Origin: Cytophagales bacterium
GTDB taxonomy: Bacteria; Bacteroidota; Bacteroidia; Cytophagales; Cyclobacteriaceae
Length of the DNA: 32,641 nt
Direction of reading: 5' to 3'
NCBI GenBank assembly: GCA_029262955.1
Contig: JAJCYL010000333.1
Location: 1 to 32,641, forward strand
Both the position numbers and the translations under genes were made by a program. Of the stretch, positions 26,073 to 32,641 are shown piece after piece (position 1 is the first letter of the stretch; the number at the start of each line of letters is the position of its first letter). A model generated the notes under the pieces. That model was not told the DNA's origin. It saw nothing but the letters and a program-made list of their open reading frames with translations, and searched no databases.

Positions 26073-27608
26073 ATGTCAAAAACTAAAACAACGCTTGTAT
26101 GCCTTTTTACATTAATCGCACATCTGGTTAATGGACAAGGTTCAAATCCTCTATTTGATCAATTGGACTTTGGTAGCTACCCGGTGGGCTATCAATTGAT
26201 TCAAGCTTATGACCGGGGAAGGTCACCTCTTAAAGAGCAGCTTAAACTTCCGGAAGCTCAGCAGATTGGTCGTGCCGTTCCCATCTATTTTTGGTATCCA
26301 GCGGATGAGAAAGAAGAAGAGCCGATGTCGTTTAAAGACTATTTAACCGAATGGGCATACTCCTGGGATTTTAATTTAAGTGAAGAAGAGATCACCACCA
26401 GGGCAAGACTGGAAGCCTCAAAATATCACCGTGACCTCGCTAAAGAAACATTGGATGCTTACTTCAGCATAGATATCGAGACGCTGGCTACCAGGAATGC
26501 CGATGCATCTAAAGGTAATTTTCCATTAGTCATTTTCAGTCACGGGAATATGGATCGCTGGTGGATTTGGGGAGAATATCTTGCCAGTCACGGTATTGCT
26601 GTAATTGGCACTCCCAATTCTGGTGCGCATCAAAAGAGGCACGAGATGGGAATCAGCGGCCTTGAAGCCCAAATACGAGATGCAGAATTTGCAATTTCAG
26701 TGGTTGCCGAATATGACTTTATCGATGCGAAATCACTCATAGCCGCCGGAAGTAGTTATGGTAGCTTGTCGGCGGCAGGTTTGGCTGCAAGAAATGACAA
26801 TGTCCGAGGTGTTATTAGTCTTGACGGTATCATTGCAGATGCGAATGAGGGTGAATTACTTCAACGTACTCCTTATTTTGACTACCAGCTTTTTACTACT
26901 CCCATACTTCATATGCACAGTGATTTTGGTTTCAGCTCCAATTATATCTGGATGGATCAGATGAAGTATGCCGATCAATACCGGATCAAAATGGACGGCC
27001 TTCGACACTCGGACTATCACTTTTATGGAATGGCGGATCTATTTGGAGTCAATCTAAATGATTCGGAATTAAAGAATTCTGTCGTTGGGTTTAGTTGGGT
27101 TATGAAATATGCCTTGACCTTTGTTCAAGGACTTACTGGCAAAGAGAATAGGCTGAACTATTTAAAAAACTCACCAGGAGAGAATGGAGTCCCCGAGGAT
27201 TTAATGGAAGTTGATTTCGTTGAGGGGATTAAAACCACTTACTCGGCCTCTGAACTTTTGGAGGTATTGGATAAAAAAGGTTTTGCAGAGTTGAAGGCGA
27301 TTTATACTAAAATGTCAGCAGCAAATCCCCAGCCATTCTCCCCAATCACTTTCTTTGATGTGGGTATAATGATGCATTGGTTTGATATGATCGAGGAGGA
27401 GAAAGTGTGGTTTGGTTTGTTCCTTGAAAGTTACCCAAAGTCCGTTGAGGCCATGTATAGATTAGCCAGGCTAGACGCACTTACCGGAAATGAAGAACTG
27501 TCAAAAACAAAGCTTGAGGAAGCGAAGCGCTCACTCAACGATGACCCTGATTTGAGTCGAGACAGGAGATTGTTTTTGCTGAGTAGAATTGAGCGATTCT
27601 TAAACTAA
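26073..27608 (+). CDS. exported alpha/beta hydrolase (dienelactone hydrolase/PAF-AH-like) with C-terminal helical extension
   Basis: Signal peptide. FPLVIFSHGNMDRWWIWGEYLASHGIAVIGTPN, AAGSSYGSLSAAGLAA nucleophile elbow, GLRHSDYHF. Confidence 0.7.
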   Translation: MSKTKTTLVCLFTLIAHLVNGQGSNPLFDQLDFGSYPVGYQLIQAYDRGRSPLKEQLKLPEAQQIGRAVPIYFWYPADEKEEEPMSFKDYLTEWAYSWDFNLSEEEITTRARLEASKYHRDLAKETLDAYFSIDIETLATRNADASKGNFPLVIFSHGNMDRWWIWGEYLASHGIAVIGTPNSGAHQKRHEMGISGLEAQIRDAEFAISVVAEYDFIDAKSLIAAGSSYGSLSAAGLAARNDNVRGVISLDGIIADANEGELLQRTPYFDYQLFTTPILHMHSDFGFSSNYIWMDQMKYADQYRIKMDGLRHSDYHFYGMADLFGVNLNDSELKNSVVGFSWVMKYALTFVQGLTGKENRLNYLKNSPGENGVPEDLMEVDFVEGIKTTYSASELLEVLDKKGFAELKAIYTKMSAANPQPFSPITFFDVGIMMHWFDMIEEEKVWFGLFLESYPKSVEAMYRLARLDALTGNEELSKTKLEEAKRSLNDDPDLSRDRRLFLLSRIERFLN

Positions 27609-27642
27609 ATCACTCTGCGGATGCCTAATTTAGCATCCACCG

Positions 27643-28515
27643 ATGGATGCACTCCCTTTCACATTAGTTCTTGTTTCTATTTTTACCCATGCCTATTGGA
27701 ATTACCTGATCAAGCGGTCTGAAAACAAGCATATTTTTACAGCCCTAAGTAAACTAGCCGAAATGACCATTTTTGGCATTCCAGCAATCTATTATCTTTT
27801 AACAACAGAATTTGAAGAACAATTTGTATTACTCATTGTAGTTGCGGCAACAATTGCCTTTTGCAACTACTTCTTCCTTTCCGGCGCATATAAATATGGG
27901 GACCTCTCATTCGTCTACCCTGTTTCGAGATCAAGTGTCATCTTCTTACCTGTACTGGCATTTTATTTTATAGGTGAGCGCATTGACGAAATCGGCGGCG
28001 TAGCTATTTCACTGATACTGATTGGCACTTTTGTGATGCACATGAAGTCTTTAGACCGAAATGGCTTTCGAACGGTTTTCAAAAATTTCAACAATAAGGG
28101 AAGTATATATGCTTTGTTGGCTGCGCTGTCAATGGCCGGATATACCTTATGGGACAAGATAGCCATTACTCAAATGGAGCCTTTTTTGTATTTCTATTTA
28201 TATACTTTCATAGTGGCCATTTTGTATAATGGATTTGTCTTTACGAAATATTCTGTAGCAGACATTAGGGCTGAGTGGAGACTCAACCGATCCCGGGTTA
28301 TCCAGGTTGGCTTTTTCAATAGTTTTACTTACATCATCATTTTGACTGCTTTGACTATGAGCAAAGCAACCTATGTTGGAGGTTTGAGACAGCTAAGTGT
28401 AGTTATTGGTGTTTTTTTAGGTTATAAACTTTTAGGTGAAACTCTAAGTGCGCCCAAGATGGCCGGAATTGCAATTTCAATTATTGGAGGCAGTTTGATC
28501 TACCTTGCAAAGTAG
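27643..28515 (+). CDS. EamA/DMT-family transporter
   Basis: Roughly ten hydrophobic segments; SGAYKYGDLSFVYPVSRSSVIFLPVLAFYFIGERID and the repeated second half ending LGYKLLGETLSAPKMAGIAISIIGGSLIYL. Confidence 0.85.
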   Translation: MDALPFTLVLVSIFTHAYWNYLIKRSENKHIFTALSKLAEMTIFGIPAIYYLLTTEFEEQFVLLIVVAATIAFCNYFFLSGAYKYGDLSFVYPVSRSSVIFLPVLAFYFIGERIDEIGGVAISLILIGTFVMHMKSLDRNGFRTVFKNFNNKGSIYALLAALSMAGYTLWDKIAITQMEPFLYFYLYTFIVAILYNGFVFTKYSVADIRAEWRLNRSRVIQVGFFNSFTYIIILTALTMSKATYVGGLRQLSVVIGVFLGYKLLGETLSAPKMAGIAISIIGGSLIYLAK

Positions 28516-28673
28516 TTTAACTAATGCGTTACCACCCTGACAAGTCTGAATCAGAATAGCCACAAGTTTTACCAAATTATCAATAGGTGGTTTGTCAATC
28601 TGATACTTCTTTTAAAGTTATGTTCCCATAGAAAATTCTTAATAGCTGTTTAACTTTGTAATCCTTTTTAAAT

Positions 28674-28748
28674 GGTGGTTGTAGTTCAGTTGGTTAGAAC
28701 GCCTGATTGTGGTTCAGGAGGTCGCCGGTTCAAGTCCGGTCTTCCACC
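28674..28748 (+). tRNA. tRNA-His (anticodon GTG)
   Basis: GGTGGTTG-TA-GTTC..GAAC-G-CCTGA TTGTGGT TCAGG-AGGTC-GCCGG TTCAAGT CCGGT-CTTCCACC. D, anticodon and T arms fold; G-1 is encoded; no CCA is encoded. Confidence 0.93.
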
Positions 28749-28752
28749 CTTG

Positions 28753-28789
28753 ATTATCAAGCAGTTACATAAAGTAACTGCTTGATAAT
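28753..28789. terminator. long perfect hairpin directly after tRNA-His (probable terminator)
   Basis: ATTATCAAGCAGTTAC-ATAAA-GTAACTGCTTGATAAT, a 16-bp perfect inverted repeat with a 5-nt loop. Confidence 0.6.
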
Positions 28790-29126
28790 TTATCTATTGC
28801 GTGTTTTTTGCGTGCTTCTGACGAATTCAACAGTCCTCATCGATATTTTTTCCTTGATTTCCGCCATAAGCAATGCTGACCTGGCTCAACTAGAAGAGCT
28901 CATCGCTCCCGATGTTTTTTTGGAATTTCCATATGAATTGCCGGGGAATCCGGCTCATATCCAAGGCTCCAAAGTAGCATGTAACTATTTTCTTCGCGGT
29001 CAATTTTCCATCAAATTTAACAAGCCTCGTATACTGGAGGTAACTGCCACAGGGTTGCTTGTAGCAGAAGTTACTGACACTCTTCTAATTCAAATGGTAA
29101 TGCGTAAAAATTATCCTCCTTCTTGA
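28782..29126 (+). pseudogene. SnoaL/NTF2-like protein remnant, apparently truncated at the 3' end
   Basis: SLISAISNADLAQLEELIAPDVFLEFPYELPGNPAHIQGSKVACNYFLRG resembles a SnoaL N-terminus. No good ATG start. After LLVAEV (about 29070) the frame runs antisense into the JAB gene end and loses family-like character. Confidence 0.5.
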
Positions 29127-29574
29127 ATTTGATTATGGCAATCGTTTGATCTGTAAATAAATCCTTCGAATAGCCTAAAAAACCTACAATTACAAGAAGA
29201 GCCAATGATTCCGAGGAAGAGGCTATTTCATCAAGAGAGTTTAAATCGACATCACTCGGTGCTGGTATTACTTGGGGGTGAGAATGCCATTCACCAAGAT
29301 ATTGACTAGTACCATTGGAATTAGCATATTCCATATCAATTAACATGTCAATGTAATCGGGATCACATTTGAAGTCAAACCTCTCTCTAATGGCTTTAGG
29401 TCCGGCATCAGTTGATTTGAGAACGTGACCAACTCCATCTTTGATCATTCCAAATAAAACCCCGCCTGTTTCGACATCACTGTACTTTCCTATTTCTTCG
29501 GAAACTTTATCAACGGCGGCTTTGCTAAATATGATCTTATTTATTGCATATTTCACAGTCAGTGCACTTTTCAA
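29071..29574 (-). CDS. JAB/JAMM (Mov34/MPN/PAD-1) metallopeptidase of a ubiquitin-like system
   Basis: VETGGVLFG and GEWHSHPQVIPAPSDVD (EWHSHP-x7-S-x2-D JAMM motif). Start overlaps the 3' end of the E2-E1 gene. Confidence 0.9.
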   Translation of the reverse strand: MKSALTVKYAINKIIFSKAAVDKVSEEIGKYSDVETGGVLFGMIKDGVGHVLKSTDAGPKAIRERFDFKCDPDYIDMLIDMEYANSNGTSQYLGEWHSHPQVIPAPSDVDLNSLDEIASSSESLALLVIVGFLGYSKDLFTDQTIAIIKFKKEDNFYALPFELEECQ

Positions 29575-31216
29575 TCCTCTTTATTTCCCAGGTAAAAGGC
29601 TCTTGCTCTTTCGAGCCCATTGGTCCATGCCACTTGAGTAGTGATCCATAATTTTCCGGATAGCCATTAAGACCTCCCGCAAGTAACAACTGCAAACTCA
29701 CTCTGCTAACTTGCAGAGCAACCTCCTTGATATCTATTTCAGATCCGGGAAGTGCCGGGCTAGAACAGTTGCCATATTCGGGGGGAAGTTCCGAAAGTTG
29801 TACTTTGTTTTTAGGTTTTGGTAAGGTATCAACATTCATTAAACTCAAACATCTTAAACAAGCTGTATTTTTTGAAACCACCTGTATTGAACCGGACATT
29901 CCACCTATTGAAACACCCGCAAAGACAAATGGAATGTCGTGGGAGCTCGCATATAAGTCGTTGATCATATAGTCAGCTGCATCCTCTCCGGTTAAAACGA
30001 TACATAAGTCGCTATTCTCCAGACTCAATTCAAGCATTCCGTTGTCTTGAAGCACATCAACCGGATAGGAGTTAACAATAATATTCGGGTTCGTACGATG
30101 AATTAATTGCTTTGCAACCTCTGTTTTTCCCTCACCGATAAAATAAAGATCTGCAGCATGCCTGATGGAATTTCCAATTTCAAAAATGTCATTGTCAAAA
30201 AGATGAAATGTTCCTACCCCATTTCTTGCAAGCGACCGGGCAACCTCGCTGCCCAAAGCCCCTAGACCTATGATTGTAACACGCTTTTGTTCTAATATAT
30301 GATTACTGAAGACATCTTTAGTTCGTAGGTATAACTCATTGCTGATTATTCGTGAAATGTAATAGACTACTCCACCCATTACGACTTGCGCCCCTATTGC
30401 TTGAACTTGAATTTTAAAAAAATGCCATTTCATTTGATCATCAGGAACATATAACGCAATATTTACCAAACCCGATTTATTCAAAATGTTGGACCCGAAA
30501 TAATTTTTGAAAAGATTAATCAGGTGTTCAGTCGTTGGAGCAGGTAATACCTCCTTAAAAGTTATTCCTGAAGGAAGAGCAAACCAATTAAAAACCTCAT
30601 CACCTAAACTTAGCTTAAATGGCTCGCTTGAGAGCACATTTTTGGTTAAGATATAATGGTTGGGTTTAAATTGAGTTAGAGTTACTTGTCCCGATCTTTC
30701 ATTAGGCTTTGGATCAAAATCACTAGGTATCAATACCTGACCGGAGTGTGACATGTACATTGGAACTTCGTCCACAATTTCTTCTGGCTTGAACCCCTCG
30801 GCAGATGTGGCAGACAAGAGCCATTTTTGCGCTTTCCGCAACATCCAGCCAATATTATGTTTGTTTCTGTCCCAGACATTCTTTCGGAACAGGCACATTT
30901 CGCCATCTGAGTACTGGTTTCCCTTACCAAAAAAGTGGACACTGATGGCAGGTTTCCCCTCCTTTTCGGTAATATCGACTGATATAATTTTGGGAGAGTA
31001 ATATGGGTATTTTGTTGGAAATACTATAAGGACACCCTGTTCTTTGTTCTCCCCATACTTTAGCAATCCAGTCACTGTTACCACACCTTGTGTAATATCG
31101 AGACCAATTAAATCCTTAAGTACAAAATCCCCTCCGAGCCCGTTTTTTAAAACATCTAATTCAGTTTTATAAAGATTTTGAAGAGAATCCTGCTCATGCC
31201 ACCTGTAAGCCTTCAT
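29537..31216 (-). CDS. E2-E1 fusion: N-terminal prokaryotic E2-like domain + C-terminal ThiF/E1 adenylyltransferase
   Basis: E2-like: GVLIVFPTKYPYYSPKIISVDI...DGEMCLF (candidate catalytic Cys108)...IGWMLRKAQKWLLSA. E1: RVTIIGLGALGSEVARSLARNGVGTFHLFDNDIFEIGNSIRH; candidate catalytic Cys in GNCSSPALPG; zinc cysteines CLRC and CTDCEIC. Confidence 0.9.
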   Translation of the reverse strand: MKAYRWHEQDSLQNLYKTELDVLKNGLGGDFVLKDLIGLDITQGVVTVTGLLKYGENKEQGVLIVFPTKYPYYSPKIISVDITEKEGKPAISVHFFGKGNQYSDGEMCLFRKNVWDRNKHNIGWMLRKAQKWLLSATSAEGFKPEEIVDEVPMYMSHSGQVLIPSDFDPKPNERSGQVTLTQFKPNHYILTKNVLSSEPFKLSLGDEVFNWFALPSGITFKEVLPAPTTEHLINLFKNYFGSNILNKSGLVNIALYVPDDQMKWHFFKIQVQAIGAQVVMGGVVYYISRIISNELYLRTKDVFSNHILEQKRVTIIGLGALGSEVARSLARNGVGTFHLFDNDIFEIGNSIRHAADLYFIGEGKTEVAKQLIHRTNPNIIVNSYPVDVLQDNGMLELSLENSDLCIVLTGEDAADYMINDLYASSHDIPFVFAGVSIGGMSGSIQVVSKNTACLRCLSLMNVDTLPKPKNKVQLSELPPEYGNCSSPALPGSEIDIKEVALQVSRVSLQLLLAGGLNGYPENYGSLLKWHGPMGSKEQEPFTWEIKRIEKCTDCEICNK

Positions 31217-31218
31217 CT

Positions 31219-31491
31219 TTAGGCAAAACGCTTGTCGCGATCAGGTTTGGTTGACTTTTCGAAAAACCTCAATGTCTCATTATCATTAATACCTACTTCA
31301 AGAATGGTTAATTTAAAATCTGTGATTGGGGTACCGTCTTCTCGCCTTAATTCTCTCCCTTCCGCACTTATCCCAAGCTTTGCAATGGCTTTGTTTACTA
31401 TTACTTGGATCTTCTGATTGGTTAGAAACTCATCCTCAAAAAGCTGATCATTTTCTATTAAAACCTTGATGTTTATCTTCTTTTCGTTCAT
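31219..31491 (-). CDS. ubiquitin-like beta-grasp protein (UBL modifier candidate)
   Basis: 90 aa, INIKVLIENDQLFEDEFLTNQKIQVIVNKAIAKLGIS...RELRREDGTPITDFKLTILEVGINDNETLRFFE reads as a beta-grasp pattern. 2-nt gap to the E2-E1 gene. Confidence 0.75.
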   Translation of the reverse strand: MNEKKINIKVLIENDQLFEDEFLTNQKIQVIVNKAIAKLGISAEGRELRREDGTPITDFKLTILEVGINDNETLRFFEKSTKPDRDKRFA

Positions 31492-31552
31492 AATTGTGTA
31501 AATTTTTATTATAGTTAACTAAATAGTAACTTTGTTGCGTTACTGATACAGT

Positions 31553-31568
31553 GTTTCAAATGAGAAAC
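31553..31568. promoter_or_regulatory. palindromic candidate operator between the UBL operon and the HTH/protease pair
   Basis: GTTTC-AAATGA-GAAAC. Also outer inverted repeat TTGCGT (31535-31540) / ACGCAA (31593-31598). Confidence 0.4.
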
Positions 31569-31644
31569 AAATATAATAATGTCTTATTGATGACGCAAGC
31601 GTTTCACATCTTATACAATAAGTTTTATCCAAATCTTTATTTTT

Positions 31645-31977
31645 ATGAGCACTCAATTGAACACAATGCTGCTGTCTTCGATGATAAAATCAAAGAGAGG
31701 AGCCCAGGGGTTGAGAGAAACAGCTAAAGAAATTGGTAATGTCAGTGCCTCAACTTTATCCAGAGTAGAACAAGGAAAAGTACCGGATGTCGATACTTTT
31801 TTTAAGCTGTGTAAATGGCTCAATGTTTCAAGTGATTCTTTTACTTCCGGTGATATGAAAGACAATCAAGAAAAAACAGTCATTAAGGCTCACTTAAGAG
31901 CAGAAAAGGAACTGGAACCGTCAACTGTCAATTCTCTCATCACAATGATTAACTTAGCCTACTCAAAAGACGATTAG
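31645..31977 (+). CDS. XRE-family HTH transcriptional regulator (CapH-like by context)
   Basis: GLRETAKEIGNVSASTLSRVEQGKVPDVDTFFKLCKWLNVS. Confidence 0.85.
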   Translation: MSTQLNTMLLSSMIKSKRGAQGLRETAKEIGNVSASTLSRVEQGKVPDVDTFFKLCKWLNVSSDSFTSGDMKDNQEKTVIKAHLRAEKELEPSTVNSLITMINLAYSKDD

Positions 31978-31983
31978 GGAGTA

Positions 31984-32556
31984 TTGAAATTAAGTAAACT
32001 TAAGAAAGGGTTTAAAGCTGATTCTGAAGGCATATCTATCGAATTTAGAGAGCAATTATGTTTACAATCACATGATCCACTATTAGCATCTTGCCTTGCC
32101 TCCCACCTCGGAGTCAAGGTGTATTCTCCCAAGGAAATTGGCTTATCTAGTGAAGACTGTGATATTTTGATGAATCCAGGATCTGGGTGGTCCGCTCTAA
32201 CCACTAAAAACAAGAAGGGTCGGGATATCATAATCCACAATGTCCACCATAGTCCGTCGCGCCAAGAAAGCAATATTATGCACGAAGTGGCACACATTAT
32301 TTGTAAACATGAATTTCCCGATTTGGAAATAAAGTTAGGAAGTCCACTGCCATTGCGGCATTATGATGAAACAATAGAAGCGGAAGCTGAATGGTTAGGA
32401 GGGAACTTGCAAATAACAAGAGCCGGCTTGGTATGCTGTCTGAGAGACAGAATGGATATAAATGCTATCGCCCTACACTTCAATGCCAGTGAACAAATGG
32501 TCAACTTTAGAATAAATGTTACTGGAGTAAAAAGGCAATTCTCTCATTTGTTTTAG
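31984..32556 (+). CDS. ImmA/IrrE-family metallo-endopeptidase (CapP-like by context), TTG start
   Basis: NIMHEVAHIICKHEF (HExxH) and ETIEAEAEWLGG downstream Glu region. 6-nt gap to the HTH gene. Confidence 0.88.
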   Translation: MKLSKLKKGFKADSEGISIEFREQLCLQSHDPLLASCLASHLGVKVYSPKEIGLSSEDCDILMNPGSGWSALTTKNKKGRDIIIHNVHHSPSRQESNIMHEVAHIICKHEFPDLEIKLGSPLPLRHYDETIEAEAEWLGGNLQITRAGLVCCLRDRMDINAIALHFNASEQMVNFRINVTGVKRQFSHLF

Positions 32557-32641
32557 GCTCGTTGTGCATCACAAACCTCGGTTAAGGCCAAAACAGGAAA
32601 CAGCCAGAACCCCAATAACCCCGTAATATGCTTATTCTTAA

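Noticed and set aside
28674-28789. tRNA-His 3' end as an attachment site for an integrated element covering the UBL cassette
   Set aside because: No second copy of the tRNA 3' end is visible up to 32641 and no integrase is present; the SnoaL remnant lies between the tRNA and the cassette, so the junction is better placed near 29070.
29071-31491. Calling the UBL locus a type II CBASS
   Set aside because: No CD-NTase or effector gene is visible within the window and a separate UBL gene is present; calling it CBASS would overstate the evidence.
1-32641. CRISPR arrays, IS elements, rRNA genes
   Set aside because: No regularly spaced repeat-spacer structure, transposase ORF or rRNA-like sequence was seen; the only tandem repeat is the 291-bp duplication.

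Overview
The window is a 32.6 kb stretch of a Bacteroidota-type chromosome (probably Cytophagales-like, judged from gene content and REP-like repeats; not verified). It runs from a 5'-truncated nucleoid-associated protein gene through the following blocks: a membrane-anchored MutS-like ATPase; an esterase / ATP-grasp / class I GATase / ATP-grasp-like cluster; a HigBA-type locus with a frameshifted toxin; a sigma factor / membrane protein / outer-membrane-type protein cluster; a pentapeptide-repeat gene whose 3' end lies in a 291-bp tandem duplication; a four-gene glycosyltransferase operon; a ~1480-aa lipoprotein fusing Ig-like, SGNH, PVC-type dehydrogenase, HEAT and cytochrome c regions; a LytS/LytTR two-component pair; murI; secreted small paralogs; a DMT transporter; and tRNA-His(GTG). 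The most interesting part is the right end (about 29071-32556). It is a compact bacterial ubiquitin-like conjugation cassette with a ubiquitin-like protein (UBL), an E2-E1 fusion and a JAB/JAMM peptidase. A divergent XRE-HTH + ImmA/IrrE metallopeptidase pair flanks it. The cassette has no visible CD-NTase, the UBL ends in ...DKRFA rather than Gly-Gly, and it abuts an apparently truncated SnoaL-like gene next to tRNA-His, as expected for an inserted defence-type module. All calls come from reading the sequence and the supplied translations; no database searches were run.
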